A DNA stretch of 64,000 nt from Dyella_A sp050749815. GTDB lineage: Bacteria > Pseudomonadota > Gammaproteobacteria > Xanthomonadales > Rhodanobacteraceae. The DNA lies in contig NZ_CP192735.1 of NCBI RefSeq assembly GCF_050749815.1, positions 682,001 to 746,000 on the forward strand, given 5' to 3'. This document shows positions 31,934-41,066 of the stretch, piece after piece; position 1 is the stretch's first letter; each line of letters opens with the position of its first letter. Under the pieces are notes generated by a model that saw only the letters and a list, made by a program, of their open reading frames with translations, was not told the DNA's origin and made no database searches. The translations under genes were made by a program, and so were the position numbers.

Positions 31934-32527
31934 CTAGCGCTGGTCGAGCTCGTGATGGATCAGCACCACGCACTGCGAGGCGAACAGCATCGTCGGGCCC
32001 AGCGTGATCTTCTTTGCGCCCAGGCGTTCGAGGCTGTGGAAGGTCTTCTTCGGCATGGGGATGTGGTCGGTGAGCAGAAAGCAGGGGTTGCCGTCGAAGG
32101 CCTGCTCGCGGATCGGTGCGCCTTTGCGGTCCATCACGAACAGTTGGTGGTCCTGCGCCAGCTCCTGCACCAGGCGCTCGAAGCTCAGCGTGCGCACGGT
32201 GAGGCCTGGGGCGACGGGGCGCGTTTCCTCCTTGCCCATGCCCACGGAGGCATCCAGTGCGCGTGCCACGGCAGCCAATAGCGTGCGCTCGTCGAAGCCG
32301 CCGAGGTCGGTGATCTGGTTGGAGTCGACGCGAATGGTGCGGGAATAGTCCGCCGTGCTCTCGAGCACCAGGTACACCACCACGTCTGCGCGGTGCGACC
32401 GCGCCACGAAGAGGGCGTTCATCAGCGTGTGCGCAAGGATCTCGGTGTGCGCCTCCTTGCCCACGCCGGCCAGCAGTTTCTGGCTGTCGGTGGGTGCGGC
32501 GCGCGCGCGGAGGACGAAGGTTCGCAT
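31934..32527 (-). CDS. trmY: TrmY-like SPOUT pseudouridine N1-methyltransferase homologue
   Basis: 197 residues. The pattern MRTFVLRARAAPTDSQKLLA, then HTEILAHTLMNALFVARSHR, then PCFLLTDHIPMPKKTFHSLE and TLGPTMLFASQCVVLIHHEL matches TrmY (DUF358), the SPOUT enzyme that makes m1-psi54 in archaeal tRNA. The knotted AdoMet-binding end is in the last about 50 residues. Bacterial copies exist, but bacterial tRNA normally carries m5U54, so the substrate is unclear. It lies 136 bp ahead of the radical-SAM gene on the same strand. Confidence 0.85.
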   Translation of the reverse strand: MRTFVLRARAAPTDSQKLLAGVGKEAHTEILAHTLMNALFVARSHRADVVVYLVLESTADYSRTIRVDSNQITDLGGFDERTLLAAVARALDASVGMGKEETRPVAPGLTVRTLSFERLVQELAQDHQLFVMDRKGAPIREQAFDGNPCFLLTDHIPMPKKTFHSLERLGAKKITLGPTMLFASQCVVLIHHELDQR

Positions 32528-32612
32528 GAGATTCCGGCCGGTTGGTGGCGTGGGCGAGGGAGCGCCGATTGTCCCCGAACCGGGGTATCGAAAGACAGCC
32601 GAGCGCGCGGGA

Positions 32613-33248
32613 TCAGCGCTCCAGGCGATAGAGCTCGAAGCCGTTGTCGTCGACGTCCAGGAGCATCAGCAGCGTGTGCGGGCCGATGCGCAGCAGGCGG
32701 CCGACGGAATTCACCGGGCCATCCGGTCCAGCCGGCTCGCCCAGCGGGCGATTGTCAGGGCCGTAGGGGCGGGTGGGATCGTCGTTGACGGTGAAGGTAC
32801 CCAGAAACGCGAGCGCCCGGTCATCCTCCGCCATCGGCAGCAGCGTGCCGCTCCGGCGCTGTGAACCGCGCGTCTTGCTAAAGCGGAAGCCGCATGCGGT
32901 GCGATCGATGCGCCCGACGAAATACGGGTAAGCGTAAGCGCCGGTACGTCCGGCCTGGATCGACCTCACGCGCCACGCGCCGTGGATATCCCCGAGCGGC
33001 AGCGGATGCAGCGCGCGTTGCAGCAGATATCGCGCCTCGTCCAGCGCGGCCGCTTGGTCGGCCAGGTAGTCGGGGCTGGCGCTGCGCGGGCGGGTCGGAA
33101 GCTGATCGAGCACCTGCTGGACCGGCGTCGTCAGAGCAGGGCGGTCCGCTGGCAACACGGTGGACTGCCAGCTCTCACACGTGGCCGCTGACGCCATGGC
33201 TGGCCAAAGAAGCCACGCGGCAATAAGCATCGATGAACGTTTGAACAT
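32613..33248 (-). CDS. Secreted DUF4893-like protein
   Basis: 211 residues with a signal peptide (MFKRSSMLIAAWLLWPAMAS). The mature chain has WQSTVLPADRPALTTPVQQV, then LPLGDIHGAWRVRSIQAG, then YFVGRIDRTACGFRFSKTRG and a last HTLLMLLDVDDNGFELYRLE. This layout fits DUF4893, an uncharacterised family of exported proteins. Two cysteines could form a disulphide. ATG 33248 follows GGAGGGCGAAAATCC. No functional context. Confidence 0.65.
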   Translation of the reverse strand: MFKRSSMLIAAWLLWPAMASAATCESWQSTVLPADRPALTTPVQQVLDQLPTRPRSASPDYLADQAAALDEARYLLQRALHPLPLGDIHGAWRVRSIQAGRTGAYAYPYFVGRIDRTACGFRFSKTRGSQRRSGTLLPMAEDDRALAFLGTFTVNDDPTRPYGPDNRPLGEPAGPDGPVNSVGRLLRIGPHTLLMLLDVDDNGFELYRLER

Positions 33249-33364
33249 GGATTTTCGCCCTCCTGGCGAGCTAGCGGGTCGGAGTCTGACCCGGCGCGAA
33301 AGTCTACGCGAAGCGGTGCATGGAGCTCACGCGCGAGGCCGCACTTTTCCCGCAAGACTGGCGC

Positions 33365-34120
33365 TTAATACGGGTGCTGCCGATAGAACAGCTCCAGCTG
33401 TCGGTAGACCTCCGGCAGATGCTCGCGCAACGCAGCCGGTGCCTCGAAGAACTGCTCGCTGACCACGGCAAAGAACTCGGCCGGATTCTCCAGGCCGTAG
33501 GGGTCGATCGGGATCGGCACACCCTGGTGATGCTCGCGGCGCAGCCGCTCCCAGGCGCCGGAGAGCACGCGTGTCCACACGCGCTGATCCATGCGTCGGT
33601 GCAGCGGCGGAAAGCCGTTGGCGACGCCGTTCTGCAGGTCGAGCTTGTGCGCCATCTCGTGGATCACCACGTTGTGGCCCGGGCGCTGGCCGGCGTTGAG
33701 CACGTCCGCCCACGACAGGATCACCGGCCCGCGGCCCCACGCCTCGCCCGCCATCGCGTCGCTGCTCTCATGCACCACGCCCGCTTCGTCGATGCGCGTG
33801 CGTCGCGGCACGAACGCGTCCGGATAAACGATGACGCTGTGCCAGCCGTCGAACCAGTCCATGCCCAGTTTCAGGATCGGCACGCACGCGTGGGTGGCGA
33901 GCAGCACGCGGTCGGCATCATCCAGCGTCAGCCCCTGCACCGGCTCGATCGACTTCTCGCGCAGGAACAGCGTGGCCAGCACGCGCAGCGCCGCCTGGTC
34001 GGATGCACCCAGCCGCCGCGCCGGCATACAGCGTGCCAGCGCAACTCGCCACAACGGTTCGGGAATGGGGTGCTTGGCGACGATGCGGCGCACGCGCCAG
34101 TTTCTGAGTTTTTGGAACAT
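33365..34120 (-). CDS. mtfA: MtfA-like zinc peptidase
   Basis: 251 residues from ATG 34120. Zn motif HEMAHKLD, in VVIHEMAHKLDLQNG, is HExxH; downstream NPAEFFAVVSEQFFEAP supplies the third-ligand region, as in MtfA (Mlc titration factor). In E. coli MtfA binds Mlc and links to glucose PTS control; no Mlc or PTS gene is seen here. It lies between a DUF4893-like gene and a DHFR-like gene on the same strand. Confidence 0.88.
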   Translation of the reverse strand: MFQKLRNWRVRRIVAKHPIPEPLWRVALARCMPARRLGASDQAALRVLATLFLREKSIEPVQGLTLDDADRVLLATHACVPILKLGMDWFDGWHSVIVYPDAFVPRRTRIDEAGVVHESSDAMAGEAWGRGPVILSWADVLNAGQRPGHNVVIHEMAHKLDLQNGVANGFPPLHRRMDQRVWTRVLSGAWERLRREHHQGVPIPIDPYGLENPAEFFAVVSEQFFEAPAALREHLPEVYRQLELFYRQHPY

Positions 34121-34224
34121 GGCCCCACGTGGGAGAAGTCTTGGCGCTACCAGCATCTGGGCGAAGTGGGGTTTCTCAAGCGGGGCGCCTCGGCCGGATT
34201 CGCGCGCGGGCCCTCACCCCGGCC

Positions 34225-34836
34225 TTAGTCGGACGCGTCGCCCAGCTTGCCCTCGCGCACGTAGTGGTTCACCACGTTGCCCTTCGACGAGGTGGCCGAT
34301 GACAGCAGCCGAAACGCCGTCGGCTGCGCGCTATCGTCGAACAGGCGCTTGCCGGTGCCGAGCAGGATCGGCACGACGATCAGGATCAGCTCGTCCACCA
34401 GATCGGTCGCCAGCAGCTGCTGCGCCAGCTCGCTGCTGCCCTGGGTAAGCAGATCCGGGCCATCGCTTTGCTTGAGCTCGCGCACGGCAGCGACAGCATC
34501 GGCGCCGAGAGCGCGGCTGTGGCTCCAATCGAGCGAGTCGGAACGGTGGGTGGCCACGTGCTTGGTGGTGCGGTTGAACAGGTCGGCGGTGCCGCGCAGC
34601 GGCGAATCCTGCGCCACGGTCGGCCAGAAGCCGGCGAACACGTTATAGGTGCGGCGCCCCAGCAGCAGCTCGAAGGGGCGCTGGAACAGATCTTCCATCG
34701 CGTCGGTGGCTTCGTCGGCATACGGCCAGAACCAGCCGCCGCGGGTGAAGCCGTTGGTGGTGTCTTCGTCCGGGTTGCCGGGCGACTGGATGACCCCATC
34801 GAGCGTGATGAAGGCGGGAACGATGAGTTTGCGCAT
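34225..34836 (-). CDS. Dihydrofolate reductase family (RibD C-terminal-like) protein
   Basis: 203 residues. MRKLIVPAFITLDGVIQSPG, then FELLLGRRTYNVFAGFWPTV, then LVDELILIVVPILLGTGKRL are the hallmarks of the DHFR-like/RibD-C family of NADPH-dependent reductases (YyaP/YqjY type). The substrate is unknown, and it is unlikely to be the essential folate enzyme. ATG 34836 has weak upstream pairing. Alone on its strand. Confidence 0.85.
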   Translation of the reverse strand: MRKLIVPAFITLDGVIQSPGNPDEDTTNGFTRGGWFWPYADEATDAMEDLFQRPFELLLGRRTYNVFAGFWPTVAQDSPLRGTADLFNRTTKHVATHRSDSLDWSHSRALGADAVAAVRELKQSDGPDLLTQGSSELAQQLLATDLVDELILIVVPILLGTGKRLFDDSAQPTAFRLLSSATSSKGNVVNHYVREGKLGDASD

Positions 34837-35040
34837 GAACAGGCTCCGGTGCGGATCGATATGTCCGTCTGGATCAACGACGAGCAGCCGGCGCGCTTTT
34901 CGACAACGAGCGAGGCAGCGCGGCGGTGGCTTGTCGGCCGCATTTCAGTAACCGCGTGACCGGCCGATAATGCACGCACCGCGGCGCACCGGCGGTCGCC
35001 CGTCCGGATCACGCGCTGCGCCACTCCCCAGTGAGCTCCC

Positions 35041-36135
35041 ATGCCCTTCCGGATGACGCCAGACACCGACGATCGCTACGTTCGCATCGCAGTCATGGCG
35101 CTGTTGTCGTTGACGGTGTTCGCGGGCGCGTGCGCGACGGCGATCCACTGGCTGGCGCCGGTGCATCGCACGATGGACCTGATCATTCCGCCCACGGCGA
35201 CCGTGTTTTTCGCAGCGCTCATCGTCGCGTTGATTCGCCGGCCGCGCTGGGTTTTCGGCATTGCACGCGTCGCGCTGGTGTTTGGCGCGCTGGCGCTGGC
35301 CGCACCGGCATGGCTCTACACCCTGCAGGCAACGCTCACGCCCGGTGCTGCGCTGATTGATCTGCTGCCGCCGGTGTCGTCGCTATTCGTGGTGTTCCTG
35401 GTGATGGTGATGGTTTTCATCCCCGGGCGTCAGGCGTTTGTGCTGGCGGCACTGAGCTGGCTGCTGATCGCGTTGCCGGTGCTTATCTACCTGCCTCTTC
35501 ATCCGGCGGAGTTGGCGGCGCCGCGTGGCCGCGACCTGCTGATGGCCTATGGACCGGTGAGCATCCTGGTGGTGGTACTGCTGCCGGTGCAGCGGGGACT
35601 GGCCGGCAAGATCCAGCGGCTGGCCTCGGAACGCCAGCTGATGGAGGTTCTGCTGCATCGCGATCCGCTGACCGGCGTGCAAAGCCGCCTGCTTGGCGAG
35701 CGCATGCTGCGCGAGGTGCTGGCGGCAGGCGCGCCGGCCGGTGTGATCATGCTCGATCTGGACCGCTTCAAGGCGATCAACGACACCTACGGCCATCCCG
35801 TGGGTGATCAGGTGCTGCAGGCCGTGGCGAGCGGGTGCAAGGGGCTGCTGCGCGAGAACGAATGCATCTCGCGCTGGGGTGGCGAGGAGTTTCTGGCGAT
35901 CGTGCCGGATGTCGACGCGTCGGGCCTGCAGCGGGTGGCCGAGCGCCTGCAGACGGCGATCGCCAGCATGCAGGTGGCGCCGGTGCGGCAGGTGACTGCT
36001 TCGTTCGGTACCACGATGCTCCGCCCCGGCGACTCCCTGGACTCCGTGTTGCAGCGAGCCGATCAGGCGCTCTATCGCGCCAAGGAGCAGGGCGGCAATC
36101 GCGTCGATGCGGCGCCGCTGGTGATGCCTGGGTAA
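35041..36135 (+). CDS. Membrane diguanylate cyclase (GGDEF)
   Basis: 364 residues. About six membrane segments cover residues 15-190 (VMALLSLTVFAGACATAIHW, IPPTATVFFAALIVALI and others). The GGDEF domain, about 205-355, has DPLTGVQSRLLGER, MLDLDRFKAINDTYGHPVGD and the active-site loop RWGGEEFLAIV. The GGEEF variant is catalytically competent. There is no RxxD inhibitory site at the usual place upstream of GGEEF. It makes c-di-GMP at the membrane; the HD-GYP protein at 50785-51990 could degrade it. Met5 is an alternative start. Confidence 0.88.
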   Translation: MPFRMTPDTDDRYVRIAVMALLSLTVFAGACATAIHWLAPVHRTMDLIIPPTATVFFAALIVALIRRPRWVFGIARVALVFGALALAAPAWLYTLQATLTPGAALIDLLPPVSSLFVVFLVMVMVFIPGRQAFVLAALSWLLIALPVLIYLPLHPAELAAPRGRDLLMAYGPVSILVVVLLPVQRGLAGKIQRLASERQLMEVLLHRDPLTGVQSRLLGERMLREVLAAGAPAGVIMLDLDRFKAINDTYGHPVGDQVLQAVASGCKGLLRENECISRWGGEEFLAIVPDVDASGLQRVAERLQTAIASMQVAPVRQVTASFGTTMLRPGDSLDSVLQRADQALYRAKEQGGNRVDAAPLVMPG

Positions 36136-36245
36136 GCGCACTTATCTGGGTGACCCCGTCATGAGGCGCTTGGGATGCGGCGTCGCTTGGCGCCTTTGCT
36201 ATCTCGCGGAGTTTGCTCGGGCGGGATGGACAAAAGAGCCAGAGC

Positions 36246-36302
36246 GCCCCCTCACCCCAAAACTCTCCCCCGAACGATGAAGCTGTTCAGGGGAGAGGGG
36301 GC
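36246..36302. repeat. CCCCTCACCCC-type palindromic repeat, copy 1
   Basis: GCCCCCTCACCCC then CTCTCCCCCGAACGATGAAG and TTCAGGGGAGAGGGGGC. The ends pair. It is the familiar dispersed intergenic repeat of many proteobacteria. The 399-bp gap 36136-36534 is filled mainly by three such elements. Confidence 0.75.
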
Positions 36303-36344
36303 GAAGCGCGATGCCCCCGTGCATCACGAAGCGCCACGATTTAG

Positions 36345-36381
36345 CCCTCTCCCCTGAGCTTGCTCGGGGGAGAGGGGGGGC
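36345..36381. repeat. CCCCTCACCCC-type repeat, partial copy 2
   Basis: CCCTCTCCCC-TGAGCTTGCTC-GGGGGAGAGGG, a hairpin with the inner part of the same repeat family and a different loop. Confidence 0.65.
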
Positions 36382-36428
36382 GGGCTGTTGATCTTCGTGG
36401 TCGAGGTGGCCGCATCTACAAAGCCGAA

Positions 36429-36484
36429 GCCCCCCTCACCCCAACCCGCTCCCCCGAACGGTGAAGCTGTTCAGGGGAGCGGAG
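36429..36484. repeat. CCCCTCACCCC-type palindromic repeat, copy 3
   Basis: GCCCCCCTCACCCCAACCCG, then CTCCCCCGAACGGTGAAG and TTCAGGGGAGCGG. Near-copy of 36246-36302, ending 50 bp before the methyltransferase start. Confidence 0.75.
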
Positions 36485-36534
36485 TGGCACGGGGCGGCGT
36501 ACGCTTGCGCCGTCTCCGGGGCGAGAGCCACGCC

Positions 36535-37353
36535 ATGCATACGACCGAAAACGATGGCCGCTTCAGCCAGGCGGTCGCTGCGCTCTATCAGGATCTGCTG
36601 GTTCCGCTGATCTTCGCGTCGTATGCGTCTGATCTGGTCGATCGGCTGATTCCGTTGCAACCGGCAAGCGTGCTGGAACTGGCGGCGGGCACCGGCGTGG
36701 TGACGCGCGGGCTGGCTGCACGGTTGCCGCCTGCAACGTCGCTGGTGGCCACCGATCTCAACGAGGCGATGCTGGCCGTGGCGCAGGTGCAGGGCACCGC
36801 GCGGCCGGTGGATTGGCGCCAGGCGGACGCGATGGCCCTGCCGTTCGCCGACGCCACGTTCGATGCGGTGGTATGCCAGTTTGGCGCGATGTTCTTCCCG
36901 GACCGGGCGCACGCCTTCGCCGAGGCCCGCCGTGTGCTGCGGCCCGGCGGCACGTTGCTGTTCAACGTGTGGGATCGGATCGAAACGAACGACTTCGCCT
37001 GGATCGTCACCGAGGTGGTGGCCGGCATGTTTCCGGACGACCCGCCGCGCTTTTTGGCGCGCCTGCCGCACGGCTATTTCTCGCCGCAGGAACTCGCCCA
37101 CGACATCGCTGGCGGCGGCTTCACGGCGCCGCCGAGCATCGAGACGGTCGGCGCCATCAGCCGAGCCGACAGCGCCGGCCGCGTGGCGCTGGCGTATTGC
37201 CAGGGCACGCCGCTGCGCGGGGAGATCGAGGCGCGCGATGCCACGCGCCTGGACGAGGCGACTGTAGCGGCTACGGCGGCGCTGGCCGCGAAGTTCGGCG
37301 TGGGTCCGGTAGCCGGCAGGATCCAGGCGCTGGTGGTGCAAGTGGCGCGCTGA
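36535..37353 (+). CDS. Class I SAM-dependent methyltransferase
   Basis: 272 residues from ATG 36535; the frame runs upstream through a repeat, which is not protein. Motif I VLELAAGTGVVTRGLAARL, motif II VATDLNEAMLAVAQ, DAMALPFADATFDAVVCQFG and LRPGGTLLFNVWDRI are typical of Methyltransf_11/UbiE-like enzymes. The substrate is unknown. Preceded by repeats and followed by a minus-strand regulator; no pathway partner visible. Confidence 0.85.
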   Translation: MHTTENDGRFSQAVAALYQDLLVPLIFASYASDLVDRLIPLQPASVLELAAGTGVVTRGLAARLPPATSLVATDLNEAMLAVAQVQGTARPVDWRQADAMALPFADATFDAVVCQFGAMFFPDRAHAFAEARRVLRPGGTLLFNVWDRIETNDFAWIVTEVVAGMFPDDPPRFLARLPHGYFSPQELAHDIAGGGFTAPPSIETVGAISRADSAGRVALAYCQGTPLRGEIEARDATRLDEATVAATAALAAKFGVGPVAGRIQALVVQVAR

Positions 37354-37491
37354 CGGCCACCCGCAAGAAGAGGGCGCCGGCCGGTAGGCCTAGCCGCGCC
37401 GGCCCGCACCGCCCTCGCATTCCTGACGACTCCTCTTGGCCGCTCCCGCGGCCAGGATCACGCGCGGGCGAACCGCCCCAGCTACGCGCGA

Positions 37492-38298
37492 TCACGCGTC
37501 GGCCATGCGCCGCAGCCTCTCCGCCGTGTCCGCATCGGCAGGCACGAACGCCTCCAGCGCCAGTTCGGCCAGGGTGATGTCGACGGGGCTGCCGAACACC
37601 GTGGTGGTGCTGAGCATGTTGAGCACGGCGCCATCCACTTCCAGCTGCATCGGCACGGCGATGGCGCCGTGCGGCGTCGTTTCCTCTGCGCTGTCCGCCG
37701 CCGGCGCGGGTAGCGCCTGCAGTTCGCGCAGCAGGGCGATCAGCTGCGGGTCGTGGCTGGCGTCGATCTGCTGGCGCAGGCGATGCAGCAGGTGCGCGCG
37801 CCACGCCGCGAGGTTGCGGATGCGCGGGGCGAGGCCGACCGGATGCAGGCTCAGGCGCAGCACGTTGATCGGCGGCTGCAGCAATTCCGGCGCCACGCCG
37901 ACGAGCAGGCGCGTGGTGGCCTGGTTGCTGGCCACGAGCTGCCAATAGCGATCGATGGCGAGCGCGGGGTAAGGCTCCAGGCCCTGCAGCAGCAGGTCGA
38001 TGGTGTGGCGTGCGGTGGCCAGTGCCGGGTCGTCCAGCGCGCGTTGCCGGAACGCAGGAGCGAAGCCCGCAGCGATCAGCAGTGCGTTGCGTTCGCGCAG
38101 TGGCACGTCGAGGTATTCGGCCAGGTGCAGGATCATGTCGCGGCTCGGCTGGGCGCGGCCGGATTCGACGAAGCTCAGGTGGCGCGTGGAGATCTCCGCG
38201 CCGGTGGCGAGCTCGAGCTGGCTCAGCCGGCGATGGCGGCGCCACTCGCGGAGCAGGTCGCCAACGGGGCGTGAGGTTGCGGTAAGCGCGGTATTCAT
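37492..38298 (-). CDS. XRE family regulator with MmyB-like ligand domain
   Basis: 268 residues from ATG 38298. Residues about 12-68 are an XRE helix-turn-helix (LLREWRRHRRLSQLELATGA, then STRHLSFVESGRAQPSRDMI). Residues about 95-260 are a MmyB-like PAS-type domain (GLEPYPALAIDRYWQLVASN, then LSLHPVGLAPRIRNLAAWRA). Such proteins usually repress nearby short-chain dehydrogenase or similar genes. The SnoaL-like gene 59 bp upstream on the same strand may share its transcript. Confidence 0.85.
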   Translation of the reverse strand: MNTALTATSRPVGDLLREWRRHRRLSQLELATGAEISTRHLSFVESGRAQPSRDMILHLAEYLDVPLRERNALLIAAGFAPAFRQRALDDPALATARHTIDLLLQGLEPYPALAIDRYWQLVASNQATTRLLVGVAPELLQPPINVLRLSLHPVGLAPRIRNLAAWRAHLLHRLRQQIDASHDPQLIALLRELQALPAPAADSAEETTPHGAIAVPMQLEVDGAVLNMLSTTTVFGSPVDITLAELALEAFVPADADTAERLRRMADA

Positions 38299-38357
38299 GC
38301 GTCGATGGTAGCCAGCGATGGGTGCGCCGCGCGCGGAGGCGCAGCGCACCCGAAGCC

Positions 38358-38726
38358 TCAGGCGGCAACCGGCACCTTGTCGAGGAAGCCGTGCACTTGG
38401 CGGATGCGACCGTTATCCAGCACGGCCACGTCGAACCCGATCACCAGCGGCTCGTCCGCGCCGGGCTCGGCCAGATGCCAGTGGAAGCGGGCGATGTCGT
38501 GGTGCGCGTCGACCTCGCCGGCGAGGCGGAACACGTGACCGGGGAACATGTTCTGCACTGCGGCGATGGTGGCGTCGATGGCCTCCCAGCCGCGCGCCTC
38601 GATCATCGGATCGACGTAGGCGGCGTGTTCGGCGTACACGTCCTCGATCAGCGCGCGACGGCGCAGCGGGTCGGTCTCGTTCCAGCCCTTGAGGTAGTTC
38701 TCGATGAGTTGACGGGTAGCGGTCAT
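38358..38726 (-). CDS. SnoaL-like (nuclear transport factor 2 family) protein
   Basis: 122 residues from ATG 38726, behind AAGGAGCACACGCC; upstream in-frame ATGs lack this site. The cone fold is suggested by LIENYLKGWNETDPLRRRAL, YAEHAAYVDPMIEARGWEAI, VQNMFPGHVFRLAGEVDAHH and a final VLDNGRIRQVHGFLDKVP. The family includes small isomerases and polyketide cyclases as well as ligand-binding proteins. Likely in one operon with the XRE/MmyB gene that follows. Confidence 0.8.
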   Translation of the reverse strand: MTATRQLIENYLKGWNETDPLRRRALIEDVYAEHAAYVDPMIEARGWEAIDATIAAVQNMFPGHVFRLAGEVDAHHDIARFHWHLAEPGADEPLVIGFDVAVLDNGRIRQVHGFLDKVPVAA

Positions 38727-38850
38727 GGCGTGTGCTCCTTTGCTGTGGATGTGGGCACAGCTTGCCGGCGCCATGGCGGCGCGGCGATTACCTTGGAGGT
38801 AATCGGAATGTGGGAGCGGCGCGACCGCGAACCGATCGCGCCGGCTGCCT

Positions 38851-39702
38851 TCAGCCGCGGTGGGCCGGGGAGAGCAGCACCGGGCCGGCGCCGTCGGTCT
38901 GCACATGGTCGCTATCGTCGTCGGCGAGCGCATCGGTGGCGTTCATGTCCGGCTTGTCGACCCACGGCGCCGGCGTGAACGGGCCGGGCACGTAGGTCTG
39001 CCACACGCTGTCGGTCTTGGGCCGGTCCATCTCGTTGAGCGTGTAGTTCACCGGCACGCGGGCCGTCCAGCTGTCCTGCCCGGCGAGCTTGCCGGTGGTG
39101 GGGACGGTGTACGTCCACTGCCGGGCCGCTTTGAGCGCGGACTTGGCCATGATGTCGCGATACTGCTGGAGCAGATGCTCCGGGCCGATGTTGCGCAGGT
39201 TGACCTGCTCGGCCACCGCGTCGGTCACGTGGCCACTGCGGTCCACGTGCAGCGCCAGGTACACGGTGCCCTGCACGCGGTAGTGGATCGCCACGTCCGG
39301 ATAGCGCGGCAGGATTTTCTTGCTGGCGTCGGTGCTGCTCAATTCGTCGGTGGAGCGGGCTTCCTCGTCACCGAAAGTGGCGCCCTTGATGCGGGCGCTG
39401 AAGTTGCCGTCCGGCGTCGGCTTGAGCACCACGCGAACGTGCATGCTGGCCTTGGCCAGTACCGGCTGGCCGTCGCGCAATATCGGCTGGAAGTGCCAGT
39501 GCAGCGCGGCGTTGCGCACCATTTCGGCGATCGGCGCGCCATATTTGGCCGCGTCTTTGACGGTGGCGCTCTGTACCGAGCCGTCCTTCGCCAGCACGAT
39601 GCTGCCTTCGACGACGGCCGATGATTCGAGATCCTGCGACGTGCCCGCGTGGGTCGACGTGGCGGCGAGAACGAGCAGTGCTCCGAGCAATACGTTCTTC
39701 AT
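38851..39702 (-). CDS. Secreted TonB C-terminal-like protein
   Basis: 283 residues from ATG 39702, behind AAGGAAGCACGC. Signal peptide MKNVLLGALLVLAATSTHAG. A TonB-C-like segment appears as LPRYPDVAIHYRVQGTVYLA, then LHVDRSGHVTDAVAEQVNLR, then ALKAARQWTYTVPTTGK. The earlier part (SIVLAKDGSVQSATVKDAA, then ALHWHFQPILRDGQP) may be a second degenerate repeat of that domain. There is no membrane anchor of true TonB, so transport energising is unlikely. Function unknown. Confidence 0.75.
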   Translation of the reverse strand: MKNVLLGALLVLAATSTHAGTSQDLESSAVVEGSIVLAKDGSVQSATVKDAAKYGAPIAEMVRNAALHWHFQPILRDGQPVLAKASMHVRVVLKPTPDGNFSARIKGATFGDEEARSTDELSSTDASKKILPRYPDVAIHYRVQGTVYLALHVDRSGHVTDAVAEQVNLRNIGPEHLLQQYRDIMAKSALKAARQWTYTVPTTGKLAGQDSWTARVPVNYTLNEMDRPKTDSVWQTYVPGPFTPAPWVDKPDMNATDALADDDSDHVQTDGAGPVLLSPAHRG

Positions 39703-39965
39703 GCGTGCTTCCTTGGGATGGCGATGCGTCGCTGCCGGGCTGGCCGGTGCAGCCGGTGTCCGCCTGCGGTCACGCGGCACGCTGCCGCCGACACGTCGTC
39801 GTCCCCTGACTCCCCGGATCGCCCCCGCGATCGGGGTCAAGTATGTCCGCAAATGCTTTGCAGCCGACAGTAGCCGCGTTGGCGGCGCCAGGGTCCAGAC
39901 GGCTTGACGCCCGCCTCGCGCTTACGCCACTTTCCGGGCCTGCATCGAGCCGGGCGACTGCCACC

Positions 39966-40901
39966 ATGCGACGCGAGATTGCCATCGTCGTTTTTCCGGG
40001 ATTTCAGCTGCTGGATGCGGCCGGTCCGGTGGCCGTGTTTGAGATGGCGGAACGTTTCCGGCCCGGCAGCTACGCGATCCACGTGCTGGCGCCGGAGGGC
40101 GGCGTGGTGCGCAGTTCCTCCGGCGTGTGCCTGGCGGCGGCGCCGATGGAGTCCGGGCGCTTCGACACGGTGATCGTTTCCGGCGGCAACCTGGCCCAGG
40201 TCGAGGAGCACGCGGGCGCCATCGTGGCGTGGCTGGGCGAGGACGCCTGGCGCCGCACGGCGGGCGTGTGCTCCGGCGCGTTCTTTCTCGCCGAGGCCGG
40301 TCTGCTCGATGGACGGCGGGCCACCACGCACTGGGACGCGGCCGAGCGGTTCCGGGTGCGCTATCCGCGGGTGCGGCTGGATGCCGAGCGGATGTTCGTC
40401 CGCGACGGCAAGCTGTGGACTTCCGCCGGCATTTCCGCCGGCATCGATCTGGCGCTCGCGCTGGTGGAAGACGACCTCGGCCCCGGCCTTGCGCGCCGGG
40501 CGGCGCAGCAGCTGGTGGTGCATCAGCGTCGGCACGCGGGGCAGTCGCAGTATTCGGCGCTGGTGGAGCAGGGCGGTCGCACCGGGCGTTTTGGTGAGCT
40601 GGTCGGCTGGATGCGCGCGCGCCTCGCCGAGCCGATGACGGTGGAGCGGCTGGCCGAGCGCGCCGCGATGAGCCCGCGAAACTTCGCCCGCGCCTTCGTC
40701 GCCGAGATCGGCGCCACGCCGGCCAAGGTGGTCGAGGGCATGCGGCTCGAGGCCGCCCGGGTGGCGGTGGAAACCAGCCATCTGCATCTGGATCACATTG
40801 CCGTCTCCACCGGCTTTGGCGATGCCAGCCGCATGCGCCGCGCGTTCGTTCGCGCTTTCGGGATGTCGCCGCAGTCGCTACGCCGCAGCGCAGGCGGCTG
40901 A
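39966..40901 (+). CDS. GlxA-type AraC family transcriptional regulator
   Basis: 311 residues from ATG 39966. Residues about 1-165 form a DJ-1/PfpI-like domain (IAIVVFPGFQLLDAAGPVAV, with the nucleophile-elbow region RTAGVCSGAFFLAEAGLLDG). Residues about 210-305 are an AraC DNA-binding domain (MTVERLAERAAMSPRNFARA, then DHIAVSTGFGDASRMRRAF). GlxA-like regulators often control amine or choline metabolism; nothing of that kind is beside it. The upstream neighbour is divergent. Confidence 0.87.
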   Translation: MRREIAIVVFPGFQLLDAAGPVAVFEMAERFRPGSYAIHVLAPEGGVVRSSSGVCLAAAPMESGRFDTVIVSGGNLAQVEEHAGAIVAWLGEDAWRRTAGVCSGAFFLAEAGLLDGRRATTHWDAAERFRVRYPRVRLDAERMFVRDGKLWTSAGISAGIDLALALVEDDLGPGLARRAAQQLVVHQRRHAGQSQYSALVEQGGRTGRFGELVGWMRARLAEPMTVERLAERAAMSPRNFARAFVAEIGATPAKVVEGMRLEAARVAVETSHLHLDHIAVSTGFGDASRMRRAFVRAFGMSPQSLRRSAGG

Positions 40902-41066
40902 TCGCGGATCGCGGCAGGTGCTGGCCGTTTTTGGCCGGAATTTGTCCTTGTTCGCGACGGGCGGGCCGTCCATAAAAGAGCGCGCCGCAGCGTCTCGCCG
41001 ATGATCGGTGCCACGGCGCGGCGTGATGTCGGCACGACCACTTAGCCCTTTGCCTTGAGAACTTCC

